Source: an uncultured Bacilli bacterium (GTDB lineage Bacteria > Bacillota_I > Bacilli_A > RF39 > UBA660). Taken from it: a stretch of 32,920 nt of DNA. The notes beneath the pieces are model-generated. The model saw only the letters and a list, made by a program, of their open reading frames with translations, had not been told where the DNA came from and ran no database searches. The stretch is taken from positions 1 through 32,920 of the forward strand of contig CALVOU010000013.1 of assembly GCA_944350365.1 (NCBI GenBank), in the 5' to 3' direction. The translations under genes were made by a program, and so were the position numbers. Shown piece after piece: positions 15,338 to 23,832 of the stretch; within the stretch, counting starts at the first letter, position 1, and every line of letters starts with the position of its first letter.

Positions 15338-16246
15338 ATGCAAATATATATGTGCATAGGACATGCTGCCTATGACATTACTTTGCCTGTTGAGTCGTAT
15401 CCAATAGAAAATACGAAGGTCAGAATTGCTCATGGTGTAGAGTGTGGTGGTGGAGCTGCTGCCAATGCGGCTTATCTGTTATCCAAGTGGGGAATGAAAA
15501 CTTATTTTGTTGGTGCCGTTGGAAATGATTTATATGGGGAAAGAATTAAAGAAGAGTTTAGAAAAATTAAAACGAATATCGATTATTTAGAAACAACTGA
15601 TGCTTTTCGAACAACAACAAGTTACATTTTGGCTAATTCTGGTAATGGTAGTCGAACGATTATCGTTAGCCGTGATAAGACAACAGGAGTCACGAATTTA
15701 GAATATGGTGTCAAACCAGACGTTATCTTAGTTGATGGGGAAGAGTTAGAAGCCTCTAAGAAAGTATTGTTGGAAAATCCAGATAGTATAAGTGTAATTG
15801 ATGCGGGTAACTTAAAACCTAATATTGTAGAACTTTGCAAGTATGTGAAGTATTTGGTTTGTTCAAAGGATTTTGCTGAAGAATATACAAAGGAGAAAAT
15901 CGATGTTGATGATGAGACCTCTCTCATTAGAGTGTACAAAAAGATTAAAGAAGATTATCAAAATACTTTGATTATTACTCTTGGAAAAGATGGTTCATTT
16001 GCGGAGATTAATGGTAAATATGAACTTATTCCATCTTTAAAAATCGAAAAGCCAGTAGATTCTACTGCTGCTGGTGATATTTATCATGGGGCATTCACTT
16101 ATTTTATTGGAAATGGTTACGATCTATATAATAGTATTCGTCTAGCCAATATCGCAGGAGCTTTATCTGTTAAATGTTTAGGCGGTAAGAATTCAATGCC
16201 AGACTTGGATAAAGTACTAGAGATAGGCGAAGAACTTGTTATATAA
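15338..16246 (+). CDS. PfkB-family carbohydrate kinase
   Basis: A cytoplasmic ribokinase-like ATP-dependent kinase of a sugar or nucleoside. The 302-residue length is typical. The N-terminal substrate-binding pattern (GHAAYDITLPVESYP) leads to the GG-rich motif ECGGGAAANAAYLLSKWG, with VGAVGNDLYG near residue 65. The C-terminal signature DSTAAGDIYHGAFTYF carries the catalytic base Asp247 and the anion-hole glycine region. Substrate cannot be read from sequence; ribose, fructose-6-phosphate, tagatose-6-phosphate or a nucleoside are all possible. AGGTGA precedes the ATG by 7 bases. It overlaps the Smr gene by 11 bases. Confidence 0.88.
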   Translation: MQIYMCIGHAAYDITLPVESYPIENTKVRIAHGVECGGGAAANAAYLLSKWGMKTYFVGAVGNDLYGERIKEEFRKIKTNIDYLETTDAFRTTTSYILANSGNGSRTIIVSRDKTTGVTNLEYGVKPDVILVDGEELEASKKVLLENPDSISVIDAGNLKPNIVELCKYVKYLVCSKDFAEEYTKEKIDVDDETSLIRVYKKIKEDYQNTLIITLGKDGSFAEINGKYELIPSLKIEKPVDSTAAGDIYHGAFTYFIGNGYDLYNSIRLANIAGALSVKCLGGKNSMPDLDKVLEIGEELVI

Positions 16247-16490
16247 TCATTTACCATCTTTAGATTTACACGGGATGGACCGAGAAATTACTAGAATATT
16301 AGTCAATGAGTTTATTCGTGATCATTATAAAATGAAAACAGAAAGAGTAGTGATTATCCATGGAATAGGGACAGGAGTATTAAAAAAAACAGTACATGAA
16401 GAGCTACGGAAAAATAAATTAGTAGAAAACTTCTATTTAGACTTTTTTAATATTGGTAGTACGATCGTTTCTATCAAGCAAAATATTTGA
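16236..16490 (+). CDS. stand-alone Smr-domain protein
   Basis: An 84-residue Smr (MutS2 C-terminal-like) domain with both signature motifs: LDLHGMDRE near residue 9 and HGIGTGVLKKTVHEEL near 48. Smr domains are DNA or RNA endonucleases/binders, and stand-alone small versions are of unknown role. The start is a TTG at 16236, because the first ATG (16275) would remove part of the LDLHG strand; AGGCGAAG lies upstream. It overlaps the kinase gene in another frame, which indicates translational coupling. The last codons also contain the -35 box of the next promoter. Confidence 0.85.
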   Translation: MLYNHLPSLDLHGMDREITRILVNEFIRDHYKMKTERVVIIHGIGTGVLKKTVHEELRKNKLVENFYLDFFNIGSTIVSIKQNI

Positions 16491-16515
16491 CATTTCTTTA
16501 GGTTTGTGTTATAAT
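16487..16515 (+). promoter_or_regulatory. consensus promoter of the surface-protein genes
   Basis: TTGACA (16487-16492), 17 bases, TATAAT (16510-16515): full consensus. TTGACA overlaps the TGA stop of the Smr gene. Confidence 0.92.
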
Positions 16516-16548
16516 ACGACGCATAAAACCAAAGAGGGGGAGATTTAT

Positions 16549-18057
16549 ATGTATACGGAAGAAAGAAAAGGGAACTTGTTAAAAGAGTTCTTAATGAAAT
16601 TAATTTTAGTTATCATCTTTGTATTATTATTGATCTGGCTAGTGCCTTGGCCAAATATGGATAGCTATATCGAAGCTTTGAATCCATTAAAGAGTCAGAT
16701 TTTTAATGCGAATATTCAAGAAATGAAAGATGCAGCTATTCTCTATTACACGGAAGAGAGATTACCACAAGAAGTAGGGGATACCAAAACACTTACTTTA
16801 CAACAAATGTTAGATTTAAAATTATTGGTTCCATTTGTGGATAAAGATGGTAATTCTTGTGATGTTACAGAGTCTTATGTAACAATTGAAAAACAAGAAA
16901 CTGAGTACTTATTGAAAGTTAACTTGAAATGTGGAGAAGAAGAAGATTATATCTTAGTTCACATTGGATGTTATGCTTACTGTACGTCATATGTGTGTGA
17001 GAAGGAAGAAAATGAACCTGTTAAACCGGGTGATATTATTAAACCTACGGCTACTCCAACATCGACACCTACAACAACACCAACAACAACACCAACGACA
17101 ATTCCAACACCTACTGATTGTCCTACTTGTACACCTTGTCCAACGTGTCCAACATCAACTCCGACTACGACACCTCCAGATGAACCGAAGGCTTGTGAAG
17201 TAAAGGATGGTAAATATTATGGTAAGGATGGTAATGAAGTAGATCAAGAAACTTGGGTAAAAGAATGTACAACATCACCAACTCCAACGACAACACCTAC
17301 TACGACGCCAACACCTCCACCAACCGATGAACCAGATAAGGAATGGGAGTATCGTTATAAGAAATATACACCAGCTTATTGTGCTAATTGGTCAAGTTGG
17401 TCAACACAAATGTTGAAAAATGGAGAAACTTTAAAAACAGAAAATACGATTTATAAAGTAGTAGAAGATTTAGGTATTAAACGTGTTCAAGTTGGAACAA
17501 TTAGCCCAGTATATCAAAAGGTAATAGTTACACATGATGAACAGTATCAAGTTGGTACCCATGATTACAAAGTGTGCGTCGAATACAATTATGTGGTAAG
17601 TGGTGGAACTTTATATCAAATTACTGGTGATTGGACTTATACCGATAATTACTATCGTGGTTATAATCCACCTGCTGATACTGCTACTTCTCGTTGGATT
17701 TTCCAAGGCATTGACTTTGATGTCTGTGGTAGCGATTGTACAAATCACCCATATGTGATTTATAGACAACAAGTAAGAGGCGGTACTGTTCAAAGTGGTG
17801 AGCCAACAATTAGCGCTACTTGTACTAAAGTAGAAACTAGATCAATACCAACTTATATTACCAGAACAATTACAGAAACAAAGACAATACTAAAAGAGCC
17901 TGAAAAACCTTTATATGGTGATATACATTTCTATCGTGAGAAAACTTGTACTGATGTAAGACAGGCTTCTTACAATTATGTATGGAGTCATTACAACGAT
18001 ACTAGCTTGCTAGGACAGGGTTATGTTTATACTGGTGAGTATCGTGAGAAAAATTAA
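16549..18057 (+). CDS. membrane-anchored surface protein with mucin-like Thr/Pro stalks
   Basis: A 502-residue protein of unknown family. A short basic cytoplasmic head is followed by a membrane helix (about 14-36). A Cys-containing domain of about 115 residues comes next (NANIQEMKDAAILYYTEERL ... HIGCYAYC), whose opening resembles pseudopilin-like helices but is not assigned. Thr/Pro stalks follow at 166-210 and 241-259 (repeats of PTTTPTTTPT), the first interrupted by DCPTCTPCPTC. Between them is a small loop bounded by cysteines (ACEVKDGKYYGKDGNEVDQ ... KEC). The C-terminal half, rich in Tyr, Trp and Thr, starts with ANWSSWSTQ. Such stalks are classic O-mannosylation targets, and a PMT-type enzyme lies 1.3 kb upstream. 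GAGGGGGAG fixes the ATG at 16549; an upstream in-frame start would lie before the promoter. Confidence 0.8.
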   Translation: MYTEERKGNLLKEFLMKLILVIIFVLLLIWLVPWPNMDSYIEALNPLKSQIFNANIQEMKDAAILYYTEERLPQEVGDTKTLTLQQMLDLKLLVPFVDKDGNSCDVTESYVTIEKQETEYLLKVNLKCGEEEDYILVHIGCYAYCTSYVCEKEENEPVKPGDIIKPTATPTSTPTTTPTTTPTTIPTPTDCPTCTPCPTCPTSTPTTTPPDEPKACEVKDGKYYGKDGNEVDQETWVKECTTSPTPTTTPTTTPTPPPTDEPDKEWEYRYKKYTPAYCANWSSWSTQMLKNGETLKTENTIYKVVEDLGIKRVQVGTISPVYQKVIVTHDEQYQVGTHDYKVCVEYNYVVSGGTLYQITGDWTYTDNYYRGYNPPADTATSRWIFQGIDFDVCGSDCTNHPYVIYRQQVRGGTVQSGEPTISATCTKVETRSIPTYITRTITETKTILKEPEKPLYGDIHFYREKTCTDVRQASYNYVWSHYNDTSLLGQGYVYTGEYREKN

Positions 18058-18070
18058 GGGGTGAAACATT

Positions 18071-20839
18071 ATGGAGATTAAACGTTTTAGTGATATAGAT
18101 AATGAGGTTTATAGATCACAAGTTCAAAGAGTGTATGCCGTTACTAACGATAAAAATTTGGTGCCAGGTACTACAGAAGACAATTGTTTAAACGAAATGT
18201 TCGTTTTCCTTAAAGACGGTAGTGTAGATTATTTTATAGCTGATTCTGATATCGATGTTAGAACACAGGAAACTGAAGACTTTAACAGTTTCATTACTAA
18301 TTGGTGCGATCAAACAGGGGTCAATTGGCAAGATTCTAGATATTTTAAACAACTGCGTTTAGGATCTAAAAATAAAGAAGAACAAAAGTTGATAAGGAAC
18401 CTTGAATCAAATTATCAAGATTATGAAGAGGGTTACGAAGAAGGAAACACAAAGAAGCCTCTATCTCTTGGTAAAAAAGCAGCTATAGCCGCAGGAACAG
18501 TAGCAACTGCAGGTGCTCTTGCGGCAGGTGGCTTTGCCTTACATAATGCATTAGCTAATGGCAATCAGCTTCAGACTACAACAGAAGATGAAAATACACT
18601 TACGAAACCAGATATGGAAGGACAAACATGGGATTATTATGTGGAGAATGCTGTTAACAGTACTCAAAAACAATTTTATACAACTCTCGGTGATTGGTTA
18701 ACGAACTTTAATAATTCTGCTTCATGGATGTCTAGAACAAACAATGCTGGTCAAAGTTCTACTTTTGGTTTAACTGCCAAAGAAGGCGCAAGCTTGATGC
18801 TTAGATTTAATGAGTATACCGATGAAGAAATCATTACTATCTGTAATGGTATGAATATCAATGCCGACGAAATCATGGAAGAAAGTAATCATGCAATTGA
18901 AAAGTTGATTACTTATTATACAATTAGCGGAACGCCAACTGGTATCGATTCCTTATTTAATGATGCTCATGATAAAGAAGTTATTCAAGCATTTGAACAA
19001 CATCATCAACAAGTCATGAACGCTACTAATGAAGATGAAAAAGAATCATTAATGCAAGTAGAAAAGCAAATGTTCTACGATTACTTTAACAGTGATGTCG
19101 AAGGAAAAGAGACTAAAGCAGAAGCTGCATCTACTTCTTACTTATTAAGAACGATTTTACCAGCTGATACGATTATTTCTCAACTTAATCGTTATCATGA
19201 TACAGAAGCAATTTATAAAATCGGTTCTAGTGAGCCAATTAATGTAACAACTTCATTATTTGGTGAACAAATGATGTGTCAATTTGTAACTGGTTGGGAG
19301 AACTTCGATCAAGACTCTTATCTTGGAGAACTTGGATATAGTAGCAGTAAGTATTATGTTAAAACGGATGGTGTGCAAAGAAGTATCGCAGATATATCTT
19401 GTGGCGAACAAGAAAAGAAATTAAGGGATGGCGATAGTTATCGTTTAGAATTAACTGAAACTAATGCTGCTGTAGATACGGCTATTCAAACGATGAAATT
19501 AACTTTACAAGCAGACAACAAGTATTCAGAAGAAGAAATTAATCAGATCATTAATCAAATGGAAAATAATCTTAACGATGGAAAAGGTTATAATTCTATT
19601 GATGAACTTACAGAGTATACATATGATCGTGATTTGATTGAAGCAATGCTTGATCAAAAATTAAAAGATTTGAATAAATATCCATCTTATGCCGATACTT
19701 TCGATGAAGTAATCGAGGAAATGTTCTTAAATCAGGCTACTGTTAAAGGAAGTTCTAAAGGTTATTCATCAAGCAGTGGAAGTAGTTCAAGTTCGACTGG
19801 TGGACAAAAAGTAGAAACCACAAATCCACAAGAAGCAGAAGCTGCATTACAATCAATGGGTGTTTCTCCAGAGATATCTGAACAAATGAGAATTGAAGCC
19901 GAAGAAAAAGCTGCTGCCGCTGTCGGAGCAGAAAGAGATACTGAAGAAGTAAAACAGAAACATGAGCAGCAAAATGAATTAGAAGAAGTTGAATATCAAA
20001 ATATTTATAATGCTACTTTTAATTATTTTGCCGGTGAGAATGTTAAGTCTACTTCTAAATCATTTGATAGTAGTTGGGCTTATTCATCTGATGCAAGAAC
20101 CCGTTCGTCTTATGAAGCTGGTAAAGCAGATGGATTATCTTATAAACAACAAAAAGAGGCAATTAAGAATGAGCCAACTACTGGTGGAGAAATTAAGGAT
20201 GACACATTAGACGATCTAAAAGATCAAGATATTGATGTGGATAATATCGGTACTGATAAAGGCGACTCAAATGGTCAGACAATTGATGACATTATTAATG
20301 CAGGTAACAGTGAGGATCCAAATAAAGGTAATACGATACCTGGTGGAGGATCTGATTCTGGAATAATTCCTCCTCCTCCTGAAGATTTGAATGGTGGAAA
20401 TAACAGCGGTAATGATAATAGTAGTAGTGGAAACACTGATTCTAACGAGGGAATTACGAATGATCCAGGTGATTTTTCACCTGTAGTACCAGATGACACT
20501 ACAGACGGCATGACACAAAAACCAGATGGAACATATGGTGGGGAAACCCAGATTGATGATGCTATACAGGAAAGTATGGGTACACAACCTGCTCCTGAAG
20601 CACCTGCAGAAGCTCCTTCTAATGATACTGCACAATCAACGCCTGAAACTTCAGCAAGCAGTACCGTTGATCAAGCAATTGATGCGGTAATAGAAGAAAC
20701 TGCTCAACAAATTTATGAAGAACAAACTATGGGTGGCGATGCAGTTATTTATGATGGCTTAGAAGATTATATTTCTAATCTTGGCGAAGAAGAGGTAGTT
20801 ATGCCTGAAGAAACAGAAGCTGTTAAAACAATGAAATAA
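18071..20839 (+). CDS. large single-pass surface protein with disordered C-terminus
   Basis: A 922-residue protein I do not recognise. Residues 1-134 form an acidic, cytoplasmic-type domain (FKDGSVDYF-like strands; a repetitive YQDYEEGYEEG near 117-127). An Ala/Gly-rich hydrophobic helix lies at about 136-157 (AAIAAGTVATAGALAAGG). A large outside domain of about 390 residues follows (160-555), then a Ser-rich hinge (GYSSSSGSSSSSTGG, about 562-578), a helical module at 587-619 also found in the protein at 28051, and a Gly/Asn/Asp/Pro-rich tail (about 740-860). The C-terminus is acidic, without LPxTG. It starts 14 bases after the stalk protein with AAGGGGTG as ribosome binding site and no promoter between, so the two are one operon and possibly a complex. 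Confidence 0.82.
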   Translation: MEIKRFSDIDNEVYRSQVQRVYAVTNDKNLVPGTTEDNCLNEMFVFLKDGSVDYFIADSDIDVRTQETEDFNSFITNWCDQTGVNWQDSRYFKQLRLGSKNKEEQKLIRNLESNYQDYEEGYEEGNTKKPLSLGKKAAIAAGTVATAGALAAGGFALHNALANGNQLQTTTEDENTLTKPDMEGQTWDYYVENAVNSTQKQFYTTLGDWLTNFNNSASWMSRTNNAGQSSTFGLTAKEGASLMLRFNEYTDEEIITICNGMNINADEIMEESNHAIEKLITYYTISGTPTGIDSLFNDAHDKEVIQAFEQHHQQVMNATNEDEKESLMQVEKQMFYDYFNSDVEGKETKAEAASTSYLLRTILPADTIISQLNRYHDTEAIYKIGSSEPINVTTSLFGEQMMCQFVTGWENFDQDSYLGELGYSSSKYYVKTDGVQRSIADISCGEQEKKLRDGDSYRLELTETNAAVDTAIQTMKLTLQADNKYSEEEINQIINQMENNLNDGKGYNSIDELTEYTYDRDLIEAMLDQKLKDLNKYPSYADTFDEVIEEMFLNQATVKGSSKGYSSSSGSSSSSTGGQKVETTNPQEAEAALQSMGVSPEISEQMRIEAEEKAAAAVGAERDTEEVKQKHEQQNELEEVEYQNIYNATFNYFAGENVKSTSKSFDSSWAYSSDARTRSSYEAGKADGLSYKQQKEAIKNEPTTGGEIKDDTLDDLKDQDIDVDNIGTDKGDSNGQTIDDIINAGNSEDPNKGNTIPGGGSDSGIIPPPPEDLNGGNNSGNDNSSSGNTDSNEGITNDPGDFSPVVPDDTTDGMTQKPDGTYGGETQIDDAIQESMGTQPAPEAPAEAPSNDTAQSTPETSASSTVDQAIDAVIEETAQQIYEEQTMGGDAVIYDGLEDYISNLGEEEVVMPEETEAVKTMK

Positions 20840-20864
20840 TTATTAAGTATATATATAAATCGAG

Positions 20865-20897
20865 AAAGGGAACTCAGTTTATTGGGTTCTTTTTTTG
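20865..20897 (+). terminator. terminator of the surface-protein operon
   Basis: AAAGGGAACTCA (20865-20876) pairs with TTGGGTTCTTT (20882 onward), including three G-U pairs, followed by a T7 tract. Confidence 0.8.
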
Positions 20898-20956
20898 GTG
20901 GCTGTTGCCAACTAATTATATATTCGTAGTGAAAAAATTTTGTATGGGCAAAAAGT

Positions 20957-20966
20957 ATGTTATAAT
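20957..20966 (+). promoter_or_regulatory. extended -10 promoter of adhE
   Basis: TGT followed by TATAAT (20961-20966) is an extended -10. The -35 position (about 20938-20943, TTTTGT) is weak. The ATG lies 24 bases downstream. No clear Rex-type operator was found by eye. Confidence 0.6.
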
Positions 20967-20990
20967 GTTTTTAGAATAGGGGTTTGAGCT

Positions 20991-23579
20991 ATGGAAAATG
21001 AAATACAGATTATGATTGAAGAATTAGTGAAAAGGGCAAAAGTTGCTCGTCAAGAATACAGTAAGTTGACACAGGAAGATGTGGATAGAATTGTTAAACA
21101 AATGGCAATGGCTGTCCTTGAAAATCATATGATACTTGCCAAGTTAGCTGTTGATGAAACGAAACGTGGTATTTATGAAGATAAAATGACGAAGAATATT
21201 TTTGCTTCAGAATATATCTATCACAGTATAAAAGACAGTAAAACAGTGGGAATTATTCAAGATAATGAAGAAGAAGGTTATGCTGAAATTGCCGAACCAA
21301 TTGGAATTATTGCGGGGATTACGCCAGTTACTAACCCTACTTCAACTACCTGTTTTAAGTCTTTGATTGCAGCTAAGACTAGAAATGTGATTATTTTTGG
21401 ATTTCATCCTTCGGCCCAAGAGTGTAGTGTCGCAACTGCTAAAATTTTATTAGAAGCAGCGGTTAAAGCAGGTGCGCCTAAGGATTGTATTTTATGGATT
21501 GATAAACCTTCTATCGAAGCAACGAAAATGCTTATGAATCATCCTGATGTAGATCTGATTCTTGCGACTGGTGGGAAAGGCATGGTGAAGAGTGCTTATT
21601 CTTGCGGGAAGCCTGCTTTAGGTGTAGGACCTGGTAATGTTCCTTGTTATATTCATAAAGATGCTAAGTTAAGAACGAGTGTCAATGATTTAGTGATGTC
21701 AAAATCCTTTGATAATGGCATGATCTGTGCTAGTGAACAAGCCGTGATTGTTGACGAAGAGATTCATCAAGAGTTTGAAGAGTTAATGACAGAAGCTGGA
21801 TGTTATTTTGTTAATGATGAAGAGAAAGAGTTACTTAGTCATTATATGTTTACCCTTATTGGAGATGAATATGATTTAAATTCAGAAGTTGTCGGTAAAG
21901 ATCCTTGTGATATCGCAGAGAAAGCCGGGTTTTTAATTCCCTTAGATACTAAAATAATTGTAGTTAGAGAACACGGTATAGGTAAAGAGTTTCCTTTTTC
22001 GAAAGAAAAGCTTAGTCCGATATTAACCTATTATACGGTTTCGGATGAGGATGAGGGTATCTTTTTGAGCGAAAAGTTAATCGAGTTTGGTGGTTTAGGT
22101 CATTCAGCGGTTATTCATACAGAGAATCAGGAGGCCATTGACCATTTTTCAGCAGTTGTGAAAGTGGGAAGAATTATTGTTAATTCTCCATCAACGCATG
22201 GGGCGATTGGTGATATTTATAATACAAATATGCCATCGTTAACTTTGGGGTGTGGAACTTTTGGTGGAAATAGTACTACTGATAATGTTTCTAGTGTCAA
22301 CTTAATTAACTTGAAAAGGGTTGCTAAACGTCAAGTGAATATGCAGTGGTTTAAAGTACCTCCTAAGATTTATTTTGAAGCAGGATCAATTAAATACTTA
22401 TCCAAGATGCCTGGCATAACGAATGCTTTTATTGTCACTGATCAATCGATGTTGAAATTGGGATATGTTGATAAGGTCATTTATCAGTTGGAAAAACATG
22501 CTGAACATATTCATTTTGAGATTTTTAGTGATGTAGAACCTGATCCATCGTTTGATACAATCGATCGCGGGGTAGAAGCGATGGGACACTTTACTCCGGA
22601 TGTGATTATTGCGCTTGGCGGAGGAAGTGTTATTGATGCGGCTAAGGGAATGTGGCTATTTTATGAACATCCAGATGTCGATAAAGAAGGGTTGAAGTTA
22701 AAGTTTTTGGATATTCGAAAACGAACTTATAAGTATCCAAAATTGGGATTAAAAGCGAAATTTGTAGCGATTCCTACTACTTCTGGAACGGGTAGTGAAG
22801 TTACTTCTTTTGCTGTTATTACCGATAAAAACAATAATGTAAAATATCCATTTGCGGATTATGAACTTACTCCTGATGTTGCCATTATTGATCCTGATTT
22901 TGTTTTAACTTTACCGAAAGTATTAACGGCTGATACTGGAATGGATGTATTAACTCATGCGATTGAAGCTTATGTTTCGAATATGGCTAGTGATTATACA
23001 GATGGACTTGCTGAAAAAGCTGGTGAATTGATTTATCAATATTTAATTCGTTCTTATGAAGATGGTAGCGATAAAGAAGCTAGAGAGAAAGTTCATAACG
23101 CTAGTTGTATAGCTGGTATGGCTTTCACTAATGCCTTTTTGGGAATCAATCATTCTCTAGCACATAAATTAGGTGGAGAATTTCATATCTCTCATGGTAG
23201 GTGTAATGCGATTCTGCTTCCTTATGTTATTCGTTATAATGCTAGCAAGCCAACAAAGTTCGTATCTTTTCCTAAGTATGAGTATTATATAGCGGATCAA
23301 AAATACGCTAATTTTGCGAAAAAGATTGGCTTATCTATCTCAGATGAAGAATCAGGAGTAGATGTCTTAATCGATATGGTTAATCATTTAAATGAGAAAC
23401 TAGGTATTCCTAAATCTTTTCAAGAGTATGGAATCGATGAAGAAACTTATATGAATAAGTTAGACATTTTAGCAAATAATGCTTTTGAAGATCAGTGTAC
23501 AACCTCTAATCCTAGGTTGCCTTTAGTTAGTGAGTTAAAGAAGATCTTAATCGATGCTTACTATGGAATTGATGTTTAA
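20991..23579 (+). CDS. adhE: bifunctional acetaldehyde-CoA / alcohol dehydrogenase
   Basis: Reduces acetyl-CoA to acetaldehyde and then ethanol with two NADH, the main redox sink of many fermenters. The 862-residue length is standard. The N-terminal aldehyde dehydrogenase half (about 1-440) has the catalytic Cys246 in DNGMICASEQAV, the same number as in E. coli AdhE, and the cofactor-binding LATGGKGMVKSAY. The C-terminal iron-dependent alcohol dehydrogenase half has ALGGGSVIDAAKGMW, the metal ligands Asp652 and His656 in GMDVLTHAIEAYVS, and further histidines in NHSLAHKLGGEFHISHGR. Its own promoter and a probable terminator isolate it. AdhE commonly assembles into spirosome filaments; nothing here argues against that. 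Confidence 0.97.
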   Translation: MENEIQIMIEELVKRAKVARQEYSKLTQEDVDRIVKQMAMAVLENHMILAKLAVDETKRGIYEDKMTKNIFASEYIYHSIKDSKTVGIIQDNEEEGYAEIAEPIGIIAGITPVTNPTSTTCFKSLIAAKTRNVIIFGFHPSAQECSVATAKILLEAAVKAGAPKDCILWIDKPSIEATKMLMNHPDVDLILATGGKGMVKSAYSCGKPALGVGPGNVPCYIHKDAKLRTSVNDLVMSKSFDNGMICASEQAVIVDEEIHQEFEELMTEAGCYFVNDEEKELLSHYMFTLIGDEYDLNSEVVGKDPCDIAEKAGFLIPLDTKIIVVREHGIGKEFPFSKEKLSPILTYYTVSDEDEGIFLSEKLIEFGGLGHSAVIHTENQEAIDHFSAVVKVGRIIVNSPSTHGAIGDIYNTNMPSLTLGCGTFGGNSTTDNVSSVNLINLKRVAKRQVNMQWFKVPPKIYFEAGSIKYLSKMPGITNAFIVTDQSMLKLGYVDKVIYQLEKHAEHIHFEIFSDVEPDPSFDTIDRGVEAMGHFTPDVIIALGGGSVIDAAKGMWLFYEHPDVDKEGLKLKFLDIRKRTYKYPKLGLKAKFVAIPTTSGTGSEVTSFAVITDKNNNVKYPFADYELTPDVAIIDPDFVLTLPKVLTADTGMDVLTHAIEAYVSNMASDYTDGLAEKAGELIYQYLIRSYEDGSDKEAREKVHNASCIAGMAFTNAFLGINHSLAHKLGGEFHISHGRCNAILLPYVIRYNASKPTKFVSFPKYEYYIADQKYANFAKKIGLSISDEESGVDVLIDMVNHLNEKLGIPKSFQEYGIDEETYMNKLDILANNAFEDQCTTSNPRLPLVSELKKILIDAYYGIDV

Positions 23580-23601
23580 AGAAGATTTATTTCTTCAATT
23601 T

Positions 23602-23633
23602 ATGAGATTTCTTGATAAACTCATTACTTTTTT
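23602..23633 (+). terminator. weak terminator after adhE
   Basis: ATGAG (23602-23606) and CTCAT (23620-23624) form a short stem followed by TACTTTTTT. A second tiny hairpin, GAAGA/TCTTC, precedes it. The stem is short, so read-through is plausible. Confidence 0.4.
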
Positions 23634-23643
23634 CAATTTTTGA

Positions 23644-23672
23644 TTGACAAAATGCTTAAAAATTAGTAAGAT
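23644..23672 (+). promoter_or_regulatory. promoter of the infC-rpmI-rplT operon
   Basis: TTGACA (23644-23649), 17 bases, TAAGAT (23667-23672). Transcription would start near 23680, giving a leader of about 150 bases. Confidence 0.85.
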
Positions 23673-23679
23673 AGTAGAG

Positions 23680-23815
23680 AATTAAAAAGGAAAGCGATTA
23701 TTTAATCCACCTGACTAGCGAATAAGCAAGTAGGTAAAAGGCCGAGAAGAAAAGTACAATTCTTGTAATTTTTTCGTAGCTTTTGGGTGGATACTTCGTA
23801 TCTACCTTTTTAAAT
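23680..23815 (+). promoter_or_regulatory. L20-type attenuator leader of infC-rpmI-rplT
   Basis: Two RNA pairings compete. ATCCACC (23705-23711) is perfectly complementary to GGTGGAT (23786-23792), an antiterminator-like long-range helix. The same GGTGGATAC (23786-23794) forms a terminator hairpin with GTATCTACC (23798-23806) followed by T5. This matches the established logic of the Bacillus L20 leader, where ribosomal protein L20 binds the leader and promotes termination when in excess. The element is assigned from position, gene order and this pairing, not from a profile match. Confidence 0.78.
23786..23811 (+). terminator. leader terminator (attenuator) before infC
   Basis: A 9-bp stem (one G-U pair) with a 3-base TTC loop and a T5 tract, ending 22 bases before the proposed infC start. 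See the leader entry for the competing pairing. Confidence 0.8.
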
Positions 23816-23832
23816 TATTGGAGGTGTTTTAT

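Noticed and set aside
17041-17340. ACA/CCA triplet repeats as a possible CRISPR-like or microsatellite array, and an alternative + strand frame at 16964-17203 rich in Gln, Leu and His
   Set aside because: The repeats are the codons of the Thr/Pro stalk in the long frame, without unit-and-spacer structure. The alternative frame is a shadow of the same low-complexity DNA.
18071-20839. Sortase anchoring of the large surface protein
   Set aside because: There is no LPxTG-like motif, C-terminal hydrophobic segment or basic tail; the anchor is the internal helix near residue 136.
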